Source: Aedes albopictus (taxonomy: Eukaryota > Arthropoda > Insecta > Diptera > Culicidae). Taken from it: DNA of 64,000 bases. Location of the stretch: the NCBI RefSeq assembly GCF_035046485.1, contig NC_085138.1, forward strand, positions 341,880,263-341,944,262, written 5' to 3'. Both the position numbers and the translations under genes were made by a program. This document shows, piece after piece, positions 1 through 11,140 of the stretch. The notes below the pieces were generated by a model, which saw nothing but the letters and a program-made list of their open reading frames with translations, was not told the origin of the DNA and did no database searches. Position 1 is the stretch's first letter. Each line of letters opens with the position of its first letter.

Positions 1-1261
1 CCGTGTAGAAATGCTGTAGAATCAAACATCTGAAAACATATTTTTTTAGGAAAAACCCCGCGATAAATCCTAGGAGGATTATTGGAAGGAATTACAGTAG
101 GAATCTCTCAACGAATTACAGGAAAACTTTCCCAAGGAATCCTGTAAGAAATTCTGAAAGAAGGCTCAGGAGGAATACTGGTAGGAACTCTTGGGCGATT
201 CCAAGAATGATTCCCTGAAAAATCAAGGAGGAGTTCTGGCAATTTTTTTTAACGAAAACTCGGAAGGGTTTATCAAAAGAAACCCGGAACAAATCAATGA
301 TAGAGTCCCGGGAGGAATTCTTGAACAAATCCATGAAGGAATCCATTAACCCTCGAGCAGTCGCGTCTTTGACTACCTGCAACGACGCTACGCTCACGCT
401 GTGTACCACAAGCGTGCATTTTTCATAATGCGTGTACTCAGTACACGACGCGACCGCTCCCGGGTTAAGGAATCCCAAGAGAAATCCCGGGAGTGACCAT
501 CAAAAGAATTCCGGGAGGAAGCGCTGATGGGATACGAAGATGTATGCCTGACGAAATCCAAGATGAATTCTCCTAAATAATCCCGGGAGTAATCCCTAAC
601 GAAATCCCTGGAGCAATCTATTAAATAATTCCGGGAGGAATACTTAAATCCTTGACAGAATTCCAGAGAAATCCCTGAAGGAATCCTAGGAGAAACCCTA
701 AAAACGGAAAGAATCAATTACGGAGTACCGAAAAGAATACCAAGGGAAATCGCTAAAAGAATCCCGGAAGAAATCCTCGTGGAAACCTCGATGGAATCCC
801 GGGAGTAATCAATAAATGAATCCCTGACGGAGTGCCATTAAATATCTCTGACGGAATCCTGGATGAATTCCTCGAAATAATCCTGGGAAAACTCCCAAAA
901 GGAATCCTGGGGCAATATTTAAAGGAATCCCGAGAGGAATCTCCCAAGGAATTATAGAAAAAAATGTAAAAAAAAAACAGGAAGGATCAATGAAGGAATC
1001 TCGGAAAAAATCCCGGGGGGAATTGATAATGGAATCCCAGAAGAAATCCCTGAAGGAATCGTGGAGGGAATCCCGGGAATAATTGGTGAAAGAATCTCGG
1101 GTGAAATCATTAAAAGATTCCCGTGAGAAATCAATGAAGGAATACCCATAGAATACCTTTGGGAATCCTTGAAAAGTATCCTGGGAGCACTTCCTGGAGG
1201 AATACTGACAAGAATACTTGAAAGGGCCCAAGAAGAATACAGAAAAATCGTGCGACGAATC
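1..1261. repeat. Degenerate GGAATCCC minisatellite tract
   Basis: The tract is built from imperfect copies of short blocks such as GGAATCCCGGGAGGAAT and GGAATCCTGAAGGAAT, with spacing near 24 bases, all in one orientation. Several short open frames cross it on both strands, but their peptides are low-complexity and reflect the repeat. It belongs to the same broad class as the arrays near 34.5-36.7 kb and 38-50 kb but is more diverged. A TTAA-flanked MITE interrupts it at 350-464, and it ends at the target duplication of the hAT-type MITE at 1270. Confidence 0.8.
350..464. mobile_element. TTAA-flanked MITE, piggyBac type
   Basis: This 115-bp insert sits in the GGAATCCC tract. It starts CCCTCGAGCAGTCGCGTC and ends with an 18-base inverted partner (447-464) that differs at three positions. 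TTAA flanks both ends (346-349 and 465-468). TTAA duplication with CCC...GGG termini is the signature of piggyBac transposition. No protein is encoded, so the copy would depend on a transposase supplied elsewhere. The interior contains a short palindromic stretch around a TGTACTCAGTACACG-like sequence. Confidence 0.75.
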
Positions 1262-1269
1262 CCTACAGG

Positions 1270-1618
1270 CAGGGATGGAAACACTCAAAGACAGTATATG
1301 TAGGACTTTTACCTTGTAGTTTTATCTAAAAGTTTGCCGGAGAAAGTAAGGGTCGCCCACACATACCATAATCGTGACAAAGCTATGAAAGGCCCCCTCC
1401 ACGAGATGAGTGTAATTTTCATTAACCTCGTGGAGAGTCGCCTTCATAGCTCTCTCAAGACATTGATATACGTGTGCGTGTGTGTATTGTATTCGACAGA
1501 CTTCTAGATAAAACAACAAGGTAAAAGTCCTTCAAACACTGTTTTTCGATAGCATGCTTCTGCACTGAGAAAATAGTAAGTAAGTGTAACTCTTTGCAAG
1601 TGAGTGTTCCCATCCCTG
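1270..1618. mobile_element. hAT-type MITE with 8-bp target duplication
   Basis: The element begins CAGGGATGG and ends CCATCCCTG, and the inverted match continues for about 24 bases with one or two mismatches. A perfect 8-bp duplication CCTACAGG lies immediately outside (1262-1269 and 1619-1626). An 8-bp duplication with CAGNG termini is characteristic of the hAT superfamily. Further in, 1303-1328 pairs with 1505-1530, and a third pair flanks the centre, so most of the copy folds into a hairpin. No transposase frame is present. A diverged fragment of the same family lies at 9603-9668. Confidence 0.85.
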
Positions 1619-1746
1619 CCTACAGGATGTTCGAGAGAAATTACTAGATAACCTAAGTAATGTTTTGTTAAACTTGAACATAGTTTGCAGTGATTCTGTA
1701 TTTCATTTGTCAGGTCGTTACAAATGGTCAATGTTGTATACCGTTA

Positions 1747-1912
1747 GGGGCTGTTCATAAACCACGTAGACTTTTTGGGTGGAGGGGGGTCTGGCCATAG
1801 TCTACGCTTCATACAAATTTCAAAATTTTTGTATGGACAAAAGTCTACGAGGGGGAGGGGGGGGGGGTCTGAGATGGCCAAATTTTGGTCTACGTGGTTC
1901 ATGAACAACCCC
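1747..1912. mobile_element. PIF/Harbinger-type MITE, copy 1
   Basis: This 166-bp palindromic element has terminal inverted repeats starting GGGGCTGTTCATAAACCACG. It is flanked by the trinucleotide TTA on both sides (1744-1746 and 1913-1915). A TWA duplication and GGG(G)CTGTT termini fit the PIF/Harbinger (Tourist-like) class. A G-rich block follows each terminus and the middle contains an inverted pair around CATACAAATTTCAAAATTTTTGTATG. A second, more decayed copy lies at 52327-52495. Confidence 0.8.
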
Positions 1913-1915
1913 TTA

Positions 1916-2365
1916 TGTTTATTTCTACTTTGTAGTTAAATATGATTAATATACTAATCTAAAAGAATTACTCGCAGTACTGAAATCAAATAGGAGTAAC
2001 AAATATATCGTCAGAACATTTGTAGGGTTTCTCATACAACATTGTATGCAAGCTCCAATTGGATCACGTGGGCATTTTTGAAAATGTCATGTTGTAAGTC
2101 ATCGATCCGTCAGTGCCGGATTGTTATTGTTTTGATCTAATCTTATCGTCACGATCACCTCACGATAGTACGTGATATTTTAACAAATTTTTTGATCAAT
2201 TATTTTTGTAGAGGTTTTAAGAACCCTCATAAAACCGAATGCCTTTTATTTTAGTTTTATGATAGTTTTAACAACCTCATCCAGTCAATTTGATGAAAAA
2301 TGATACTTGGGAAAATCTGGTAGGAATTCTAGGAAAGTCATAGAGAATCGAAAGACATTGATGAA
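1916..2365. other. AT-rich spacer, nothing recognised
   Basis: No convincing frame, RNA gene or terminal repeat was found between the two flanking MITEs. Confidence 0.5.
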
Positions 2366-2367
2366 TA

Positions 2368-2582
2368 CCGTAGATACACAGTTATGGATCACACACGGTT
2401 ACGAATCAATTCGATGTTTACGATCGTATGTTGCAGCTTAGCATGGCATGGAGTGGCATAGTATAGTTTTTATGCTTTGAAGACTATGCTATATTATGCC
2501 ATGCTGTGCAGTGAGGCGACATTTGACCGTAAACATCGGATTGATCCGTAACCGTGTGTGATCCATAACTGTGTATCCACGG
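2368..2582. mobile_element. Palindromic MITE with TA flanks
   Basis: Two arms of roughly 100 bases are inverted copies of each other. The left starts CCGTAGATACACAGTTATGG and the right ends with its complement carrying one difference at the fifth base. TA dinucleotides flank both ends (2366-2367 and 2583-2584), which fits a Tc1/mariner-type insertion. The loop is around TTTTTATGCTTTGAAG. No protein is encoded; the 63-residue frame on the minus strand is a by-product of the palindrome. Confidence 0.75.
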
Positions 2583-2681
2583 TATTTCACAGGTTAATCG
2601 AAAAGAAATGAAGGAAATCAATGAGAATGTGACCTGACTACTGATGGGCAATCGCTCAGGATGGGGATCATTCACTTAGGC

Positions 2682-3025
2682 CTTTTACCATAGATGGTTG
2701 GTGTGAGTCTTGAAAATGCTATTTTTATTATTTTGTCCGACGTTTCGGTCCATTTTTGACCTTCTTCAGGGATTCTGGAATTTTTTTATGTTTTTGTACC
2801 AAAACGACAGATACAGGTTCTACCGAACCACAATGGACGAGAACACTGTAACTATTGGTAAAAATTAAAAGATTTCTTTAATGTAAATAAAATTAGAACT
2901 TATAAATAAGCATTTCCAGAGTCCCAGAAAAATGTACCAAACGACCCGAAACGTTGGACAAAATAAGTGTTTTATTTTTGTCAAGACTGGCAAACCCCCA
3001 CGAAACAACTACCATGGATAAAGGA
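2682..3025. repeat. Imperfect inverted repeat, probable decayed MITE
   Basis: The left arm (about 2682-2752, ending with TTTTGTCCGACGTTTCGG) and the right arm (about 2945-3025, starting CCCGAAACGTTGGACAAAA) are inverted copies at roughly 75-80% identity with small gaps. Between them is an AT-rich core. Ends and target duplication could not be placed exactly. Confidence 0.6.
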
Positions 3026-3197
3026 CTGAAAGGAGAGCGTTTTTTGAAGCAGTCTTATGAGTTTGTTAACAAATTTGTTACCGTAGATTTGTTTTTTTTT
3101 TCTGTAAAAAAAACATTTTTGCCAGATCCAGAAATTATCAAAAGAGAATGCACGAAAATTTCTACATAAACTTTGAGGATTTCGGCAAAACCCCTAA

Positions 3198-3451
3198 TCT
3201 ATATATATAAAAATGCAGTGGCATACGTGGGACCGCGCATAACTTGCGAACGGAAGGTCCGATTTTTGTCGTCTTAGTTTTGTTCTGTTAGTTTTCACCC
3301 AAGGAAGGTTTATGAGGCATAAAACATGGAAAAATTGATAGTTTTTTAAAAATGGATCTTCCATACCGGGGACCGGGGATTTGGTCTTGGCTAGAAACTT
3401 GAAACGTCAAAAAACGCAGTAGGCAAGACAAAGTTTGCCGGGTACAGCTAG
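3198..3451 (+). mobile_element. Non-autonomous Helitron, copy 1
   Basis: The 5' end reads TCTATATATATAAAAATG and the 3' end reads AAGTTTGCCGGG...AGCTAG, followed by T. These match the TC start and CTAG end of Helitrons that insert between A and T without target duplication. The body encodes no Rep/helicase, so the copy is non-autonomous at 254 bp. A second copy with the same start and the same GTTTGCCGG...GCTAG end lies at 57848-58108. Family assignment comes from these termini only. Confidence 0.75.
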
Positions 3452-3734
3452 TTAATTCTAAAAGACGTACGGGCCATCAATATTTACACAAAAATGTTCT
3501 TCAGATCGTTAGGAAACTTTGCTTCAGCATCAGATGAAACGCGACAATAATGGCATCGAAAAATAAATTTAAATTATTTGCACGCAGAAAAGTCATTTCC
3601 ACAAATCTTCATTCACTTTTGATCCTGTAGAGACTCTCACTGAAGTTTGAGTTGGATTGACCGCTCGTAGATGCTACTTCTGTAGCGCCAGACCAGCTAC
3701 ACTCATACAAGGAACCTATGAGATAGCTGCTTGG

Positions 3735-4405
3735 AACTAATAGGCATCTTCAGTGTGAGAGTGTTGGTGATCTGCTATTCATATTCTAGGCGAGAATGGC
3801 GCCTGCAACCAACGTCAGGTTGCATGCATAACAATATAGACAAGGGAAGCTTGGTTACATAACTTGCAGGCGTTATATAATTTGTTGACACTACACTGTG
3901 TTGTGGAAGCTGATAGGAAGAGAAACGGCCTTTTCAACTCTTTCTGGTTCTAGCGATGGCTTTGAACATATAAATATACACTAGACTAGCAAGCGTCTCC
4001 AGTGTGTGAGCATTGGTGATCTTCTATTTTTAGGCAACAATGGCGCCTGCTACGTCAGCTTGCAGGTCAATGTGGGGAAGGTGAGGGAAGTGATGATTGC
4101 AATCGCTTGTATCCACATCAGACCGAATATACCCCTGCGTCTGCACAAATTCATGCGGATGTCGGAGTGTTGGTGGGACATGATTGGCAGAAGGTTCACA
4201 CATTGGTGCGTGGATGCCAGGAGTAAGGGGATAGATTATTGTGATTATTACTGTGAAGCTAATGCGACACAGTTTGCTTGATTGCATAACTCGTAGGCGT
4301 TATCTGATAGACTGGCACTGTGCTGTGAAAGTTGGAAGTAAGCGAAACGGGTTTTCAACCGTTCCTGGTTCTAGCGATGGCTATGAACGTTTGGATATAC
4401 ATGAG
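3735..4405. repeat. Diverged tandem duplication
   Basis: The unit at about 3735-3980 recurs at about 3985-4405. Shared blocks in the same order include AATGGCGCCTGC, CGTAGGCGTTAT or CAGGCGTTAT, CACTGTG.TGTG, a GAAACGG block and GGTTCTAGCGATGGCT. The second unit carries about 200 extra bases (roughly 4069-4278). It runs into the tRNA-headed SINE at its right end, so the duplicated body may be the 3' part of that SINE family. The 85-91 residue frames here are not recognised. Confidence 0.6.
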
Positions 4406-4546
4406 TTGTATATGTTAAGAGGAGAGAGTAAATATTTAGATTTTATGTAGATGCAAAGTAGGACGAGAGGGACGGGCCAGGGATTGAACCCAGGACCTTC
4501 TGCAAACGAATCAGAAGTAGGTAGTTTCGAGACCACCAAGTCCGTC
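4360..4546 (-). mobile_element. tRNA-headed SINE, partial copy
   Basis: Read on the minus strand, the head starts GACGGACTTGGTGGTCTCGA and contains a polymerase III B-box-like GGTTCAATCCC. The same head and proximal body occur at 9115-9521, sharing GGGACGGGCCAGGGATTGAA and GGTTCTAGCGATGGCTATGA on the plus strand. This copy has substitutions in the A-box region and I found no flanking duplication, so it is probably old. Confidence 0.65.
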
Positions 4547-4575
4547 ACTTTACAGACCCTCACAGAACCATGCAA

Positions 4576-6030
4576 AATATTGGTAACTAAAACAAATCCT
4601 AAAACTTTCTGGTGATTAAATGAACTCCCTAGTTATGTAACAACCACCACGTCAATACTCGCTGCCGTTAAGTATCATCACGTGCCTACTAGGCACTTGA
4701 AGCACGCCGACGAACAGCTGTTCGCCGCCACGATCGATCAATTGAAGTGATATGCACCGCGCCTCGTGCCACATGACGCGCTGATGATAGCTGCTGTTTT
4801 AGTTCAATCAATAAACGGTAGTAGGTAATGAACCTCCTCTCTCTAGTCTCGGACCAAAGCACAGTGAGAAGCGAGCGATACCTTTAGCTGACAACAAAAC
4901 GATCCAAACAAGGGGCCCACAATGCGCACGGCCGGCCATTCGCCTCCTTCTTCATTGGTAAGAATGGGACACAAATTAGGCCACGCGTGTTGCTATACCC
5001 CTAGGCACGGGTCTATCTTTTTCGGAATATGAACCGTTCGAAGTGTGCGACTTGCGCGGTTCGACAAAGAATACCGACAAGAACCGGGACATCAGTCGAG
5101 CAATGACTTTTGAGTGTCAGGTGAAGTGAAACGAAATGGTTCTTGGTTCAGGTTCGCCGGTCGAAAAGCGGTATCAGTATCCCACCAACAGAGCACCCAC
5201 TACCAGCGAAGCGCATCACTTTTATTGCCCATCGTCATTGTCTTCGTCTACGACGACGACGGGACGGAATTATCCTTTTTAAGGTTTTATTGTCATTGGA
5301 TCCGTCGTCGTTAGCAAGGCAAATGGTACATTCCTAGCAGCAAGAAGACCCAGGTTGATGGAATCAATTACCGAAAAGGAAACAACCGGACTTGACAACG
5401 ATACCGAATGATACCGAGGGATCAGTAAAACATAGTTGTATCGGGTTTTATGGCAAATGAAGAAGAAGAAGATAAGGATGAAATTGTTTCAAAATAATAT
5501 AAATGGATTTTGAAAATAGAACTGAAAGTGCTGATTCATGACAAACATATATCAATTCCCTATTAGATGTCTCGTACAATGATTTGTTTATAAAGTCTTT
5601 TTCTTAATGAATACGAAGTTTTTTGTCAACATTTGTACAGGTATGTATAGTCAATCTCGTCTGATATATATCTACATTCCACCATCCACCTCAAGCGTAG
5701 ATAACTGATGCACTTCCTTGTTCGCTGGCACAACCCTGAAGAGGTGCTAAACACCAAATTCTCATTACGGCGGTAATGGTGGATCGACCCTGGCCTCTCC
5801 TCTAGGTAGGCAGGTACCGTCACTGCGGAAAAATGCACTTGAGAATCGGCCAGCGCGGCCCCCTCTAATCGACGAAACATGTAAAGCACGCCCAGGGAAT
5901 TAATGTGACCACGACCATACCGCATTCGTTGTTATACCGCTGTTGGCTGTCATTATCGTCATCAGCATTTTGCACATTTTCTACTCCCTATGGGTTGCTT
6001 TCCGAGCGAGAGAAAATGCCACAATAATAT
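4576..6030. other. Low-repeat sequence, no gene recognised
   Basis: This stretch is more GC-balanced than its surroundings and lacks obvious terminal repeats. It contains an initiator-like ATCAGTCGAGC near 5090 and CAG/GTGAAGTG near 5118, but neither is enough to call a promoter or splice site. The frames at 5114-5337 (plus) and 5626-5925 (minus, 99 residues) show no domain I recognise. It could hold regulatory DNA. Confidence 0.35.
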
Positions 6031-7160
6031 CAAAACGAGTTATTTGTAGGAGATATTGGTAAAATCCGATAAAATAACAAAAATGAGTACCAAAAATTGA
6101 TTCCGATAATATCTAATCGATAACAAAACAATCTTCGTAATAACAAATGAGTAACAAACTTGTTGTTCGTTGGTTTTTGTTACAACTTCCCGGGTATAGT
6201 TGAATAACAAACCAATAACTAAAGAGTAACATATTTTGTCATCATATCTGAATTTGAAATTCTTTAGTTTTTTTATGAATAGCTCAGGATGACACATAAA
6301 TAACAAAACCTGCTATCATTGTAAAACTTGTAATTGGCGAGTTATTATTGAATAGTATAATATATCCCGGGTAGAGGTGAATAACAAACAAATAACTAAA
6401 GAAAAAGAATAACATACTTTGTCATCATATCTAAATTTGTAATTCTTTAGTTTTCTATGAACAGCTCAGAATGACACATTGATAACAAAATATGTTATCA
6501 TTTTAAAACTTGTACCTAATTGGCGAGTTATTATTGAATAATATAATAATAACAAATATTACTATGACACCATCAGTCATAATATCAAAACAATATCATA
6601 ATTTACCATCACATTAAAATATCTTACTATCTTGATATTATTTTTTGTTATTACTTTGTTATTACATTGGCAAAATCAATTATTCTTTAGTTGTTATGCC
6701 ATAGAAATTTAAATATTAATTTTGTTATTTTAACTCTTATGTCAAAGAAACTAATATCAAACTTTGTTACTCAAGCATTCTATTTTAATGGCAAAATTTG
6801 CCCTTAATTTGCATTTCGCTCTATCCGGGATTGCTATAACACTATCGCCCATAATATCAAAACAATAACATAATTTACGATCATATTGAAATATGTTATT
6901 ATTTTGACATTCGTTTTGCTATTAATTTGTTATTACAATGGCAAAATAAGTTATTCTTTAGTTGTTATACCATAGAAATTTAGTTATTATTTTTGTTATT
7001 TTTACTCATATTTCGAATAAACTAATAGCTAATTTTGCCATTCAAACATTCTATTTTAATGGTAAAATTTGCCCTCCATTTGCCATTTCACTCTCTCCGG
7101 GTGGTGTTGTTATTCACTTGTTATTCAACAAACAGTTATTTGGCATTATATTCTAGCAAA
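6031..7160. repeat. AT-rich ATAACAA element with internal duplications
   Basis: Two direct duplications are visible. About 6188-6360 is repeated at 6366-6545, both beginning CCCGGGTA...TGAATAACAAAC. About 6560-6810 is repeated at 6840-7080, both containing TTCTTTAGTTGTTAT and CATTCTATTTTAATGG. The region is rich in ATAACAAA. CCGGGT-type sequence also occurs near the right end, so the whole may be a composite of inverted-repeat elements related to the CCCGGGTAGA family at 11724-12032. The short frames have no support as genes. Confidence 0.6.
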
Positions 7161-7840
7161 ATTTTGCGAAATTTTCCCAAGTTGAAGGGTTAAACAAAAT
7201 TTGTTTGCTAAAGTTTTGGCTGATTTTCAGCAAACCATTGCTGGTAATCAGATGAGTTTACTTAACAAATACCCAAATTTAGCTGAATTTCAGCAAATTG
7301 ATTGCTAAAACCTTTAGCTCGGCAAAGTTCAGCAAAATTTTGTTTGGGGTATAGTATCCCCTTCAGCTCGAGTTCTGCTAATGATTTCTCGCGTTTGCAC
7401 AGACCATTAGGAAGAAGAGTTGCGCTGGACCACGTCAGTCGTTCGTCATCTGTGTAACGTGTGATTGACGGCAGAAGCAGGGCAAGTTTGAACTTTAAAT
7501 TACACCGAGGACAATCAATGCCCAAGGCGTAGTTCCATTATGGTTACGCTGGAATGGTACCGAAACTGAGTTCACACTTGGGTGTTAGTTTTTTTTTCTG
7601 TCAATACAAAAGGTTGAACTCGTGCAGGCTCCGGAGCTTCTTGATTTGAGATGAAGTAGAGCGAATCCATTCATATTGGACAAGCCATGATAAAGGATTT
7701 AGGACATCCTATGATACAGGACAGCCGAATCATCCTTAAACAAAATTTGTTACAATTATTATAGCGGTTTTGACGTTGGGTTACGCCTATAGGAAAAGAG
7801 ATTTAACGGTAAAACCATGGAGCGTTTCATATAGTCTTCA
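7161..7840. other. AT-rich spacer with TTTCAGCAAA repeats
   Basis: About 7160-7360 contains several copies of TTCAGCAAA and CAAAATTTTG in both orientations, which looks like a decayed inverted-repeat element. The rest, to 7840, shows nothing recognisable. The 87-residue minus-strand frame at 7262-7525 is unassigned. Confidence 0.4.
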
Positions 7841-7844
7841 GGTA

Positions 7845-8415
7845 GTTTTAAGGGGGCACGAAAAAGTTTAAAGGAGTTTTCAATGATTTCACGGGTTTTC
7901 TAGAATTCAGAAATGATTTAGGGGGTTTTAGTGTTGAAGTCCAAGGTTCAGAGGAGTTTCAAGAAATTTCAGGTTTTTAGGGGTTGAAGGGAGAATTCAT
8001 AAGAGTTTCAGGAGTTCCTGGGGATTCCAAAAAGTTTTCAGAAAATTTCAAGTGCTTCCATGTGGGTTTATCGGGGTTTCTAGGGTTCTAGAGGTGATCA
8101 AGGGAAGTTGCAGAAGGTTTCAGTGGTATTTGGTTTTCAGATAAATTCCAAGGAATTTCAGGTGGTGTCAGAAAGGTTTTAGAACTACTATTAAAACGGT
8201 AAACTCCAAGTAAGTTCACAACACAATTAACATTACCTTCATCCAGGTGCTGTACAGCTCCTCCATTTGGGAAATTTGTGCCAAAAAAGGAAGCGATTTG
8301 AAGGGGGTCAAGAGGATATCACGAGGGATTCAGAGGTTTATTTTGGGAATTCAATGACGGTCTCGAGCAGTTACAGGGGCGTTTCAGGATGGTTTCGGGC
8401 AGTTTCAGAATTATT
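7845..8415. repeat. GTTTCAGG minisatellite, block 1
   Basis: This is a degenerate tandem array of units such as GGTTTCAGGGG, AGTTTCAGGAGTT and GTTTTCAG, all in one orientation. It belongs to the same class as the blocks at 9790-11140 and 24310-25255. No frame is maintained. Confidence 0.75.
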
Positions 8416-9087
8416 CAATTGCCAAAAATATTGTGCATGAGCCGGAACGAGTATGAATTTCATTTTCAATGCGCCTTAAGCTTATACTTTTGATGACCTA
8501 TACTCAAGGTCGTCGATCTTGGAGGCTTTGAACAGTCCTTGAACCCACCACTTAACGCAACATTGTTGGATCGCAAGGGTCTGTGTGAATTCCCGAACAA
8601 CCAATTTGTACATATAACGATGTTTATGACCGTGTTATACGTGCTTTCATGCGGTACAGTTATGTTGCCTAGGATGCAGCAAAATTGCCTTAAGTGAAGC
8701 GGATATAGCGGATATTGGCGGGACAGTAATAACATTATATGACGTAAATTGTTCTCTTGTGCGATGAGCGGTGTGCACTTTTGCGATATAATATTGCCTC
8801 TTATACGACTTAATGAAATTCGATAAAAAAAATTGTTGTCATCTTAGTGTCATTAATTCGACCTTTGGATTAACGAGCCGCACTTCACACTTGACACCAA
8901 ATACTACTTATGATACAGGCTCAATTATTTTCATGACATTCTAATTCACCTCAGTGTTTGTTGAAATGCGTTTGGTTTATCTGTGCTGTGTAAGTTTTGC
9001 AAACAATCTGCGATTAAAATGACGGAGCGTGATTTCCGGCATTCCTGGAGCTGCTCTTTCATTGTTATCACATATTACATCGGATAA
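8416..9087. other. Spacer, nothing recognised
   Basis: There is no domain-bearing frame and no terminal repeat. The 89-residue minus-strand frame at 8466-8735 is not recognised. Confidence 0.4.
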
Positions 9088-9114
9088 ATGAGTTTATTTT
9101 TACTTTTATACGAT

Positions 9115-9521
9115 CATCAACGATCAAATCTGACTATACATGTCAATGGTTGCTCCTCCGTGATTGATCTGAGCTGGTACCAATTGCACTGAGATCCAAA
9201 TCCTTATAGTCAGTTGGGAAGGGAAAGGAACGTTAGAGTGTGCTGGTTGTTGCTACTAAAGACCGAGAGCACCTCTGCATCCCCCCAACCAGTACGGACT
9301 GGGGTATTTGTTAGACGGGTAGGATGGGAGATCTGGGAGTCACCGTTGGTTCTAGCGATGGCTATGAACATATGAATATACATGAGCTGTATATGTAGAG
9401 AAGAGAGAGAGAAAGTGGATAGAAAGATACAAAATAGGATGAAAGGGACGGGCCAGGGATTGAACCCATGACCTTCTGCATACGAATCAGAAGCGTTAGC
9501 CACTAGACCACCAAGCCCGTC
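9115..9521 (-). mobile_element. tRNA-headed SINE with long target duplication
   Basis: The element reads right to left. The head (9446-9521) starts GACGGGCTTGGTGGTCTAGT, an A-box-like region, followed by the B-box-like GGTTCAATCCC. A 27-base direct repeat with one mismatch flanks the element (9088-9114 and 9522-9548) and begins with ATGAGTTTATTTTTAC. The body includes GGTTCTAGCGATGGCTATGA, shared with 4360-4546. SINEs move using LINE-encoded reverse transcriptase; no protein is encoded. Confidence 0.8.
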
Positions 9522-9602
9522 ATGAGTTTATTTTTACATTTATACGATGCTATTTACACATCAATGCGAGTTAAACAGCATAACAAGATAAACTGCTTTT
9601 TA

Positions 9603-9668
9603 CAGCATGCTTCTGAACTGAGATGGTAGCAAGTATGTTTAACTTTTTGCAAGCGAATATTTCCAATG
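9603..9668. mobile_element. Fragment of the hAT-type MITE family
   Basis: About 65 bases resemble 1550-1615 of the hAT-type MITE, sharing AGCATGCTTCTG.ACTGAGA and a CTTTTTGCAAG-like block. It lacks an opposite terminus, so it is a solo end or remnant. Confidence 0.55.
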
Positions 9669-9789
9669 CTGGCCACGATATCGTACTAATTCCGTTATTA
9701 AATTATAAATATTTTCCGTTGAAAAATTTTATGAAAAATGTTGTACCGCTGCACAGTACTTAAACTTTCACGAAATAAACTTTGCTGAC

Positions 9790-11140
9790 AAACCTACCAC
9801 AAAAATCAGAATCACTTGAGGCTTCAGAAACGTTCCAGGGGTTTTCAAGAGGTTTTGAGAGCGTGCCAGGGGTTTTCAAGAGGGATTCAGAAGGTTTAGT
9901 GGGTCCCAGGTGTGTTTTAGGGCGTTCCAGCATCGATCCAGGGTGTTTTAGAAGCGATCCAGGAGTTTTCAAGGGGTTTCAGGGACGTTCCAGGAGTATT
10001 TCAGGCGGTTAAGGGGATCCCAGGAGTTTCCATGAGTGTTCCAGTGGCTTAAAAAGGCTTAAAAAGGCGTTATTTCAGAAGTGTTTTATGAGTTTCAAGA
10101 GGCTTCAAGGGCTTACAGATGGTTCAGGGGGTTCCAGGGGAATTTAAGGGAAATCCATGAGGTCCCACAAGCATTCCAGAGGTGTTCCGTGGAATTACAT
10201 GAGCGTTGAGGGTGTTTCAGTGGGTCTCAAGGGCGTTCCAGAGAGTATCAGGGAGTTTCAGGAGCGTTCAAGAGGTTTCAAAAGGTTTCAGTGGCGTTAA
10301 ATGGTTCTTCAGGAGGTTTCAGAGGCGTTCCAGGGGATGCTGGGTCATTAGGCCGAATGGTCATTAGGGCGAATGGTTATTAAGCTCAATCGTCCTCAGG
10401 TCGAATTGCAATTTAGCAGTTATCTGGAAACGGACCTGTTGTTTTAATCTTCTTCAACTATTATTGCCAAAAATTAGTTTAACAATGAATCTAGTCTTTT
10501 CTAGTCTCAGCCTATGTTAAAAAGAAGGAAAAAAATATGATTTGAATATCACCAGTTTCAGCGCCAAAAACTATTTCAACAACGATACTAGAAAGAACAG
10601 CGTATGTTTGAAAGAGGGGAAAAATCATAAACTTGAAAAATGGTCAATGGCAAAGGAAGCTCTCAGTTTTTTTTGTCCTTGTTGGGGACATAATGCCACT
10701 GCGACCATTAATTTGATCTATTGTGGCGTAAGCTTTCAGTTAAAAACAGTGGAAGTGCTCATAGAACACTAAGCTGAGAAGCAAACTTTGTCTCAGTGGG
10801 GACATAACGGCAGAAAGAATACCCAAGGCCATCCGGCCTAGTGACCATTCGGCCGAATGGCCTGACACCGTTCCAGGGGTATACCAGGGAGTTTCAGAGG
10901 GGTTTCAAAGGCATTCCATGGGTTCTTCCAATAAGTTTCAGGAGCGTTTTGCGGGTTTCAGGGGCGTACCAGGGCTGTTCTAGGAATCTCAGGGCATTTT
11001 AGAGTGGTTCCGGGTAGTTTCGAGCGGTTTTAGATGCGTTTCGATATTTCAGAGACGATCCAAGGGGATCTAAAGGGGTTTTAGGGACTGTGCAGGAGTG
11101 TTCCCGGGGTTTTAGGCAGTTCCAGTGGATGTATCCTGGA
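9790..11140. repeat. GTTTCAGG minisatellite, block 2, split by a MITE
   Basis: Units such as GGCGTTCCAGGGG, GGTTTCAGAGG and GTTTTCAAGAGG run in one orientation from 9790 to about 10340 and resume from 10867 to about 11140. The gap is exactly the inverted-repeat element at 10344-10866. The frames at 9760-10012 are repeat by-products. Confidence 0.75.
10344..10866. mobile_element. Inverted-repeat MITE with GGCCGAATGG ends
   Basis: The left end reads GTCATTAGGCCGAATGGTCA. The right end, read inverted, is GTCAGGCCATTCGGCCGAAT followed by GGTCACTAGGCCGGATGG. The ends share about 30 bases with offsets caused by the repeated ATTCGGCCGAATGG motif. The element interrupts the GTTTCAGG array. The interior is AT-rich and includes a SINE 3'-body-like fragment (about 10733-10815, CAGTGGAAGTGCTCATAGAA). 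The target duplication is not clear. Confidence 0.6.
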
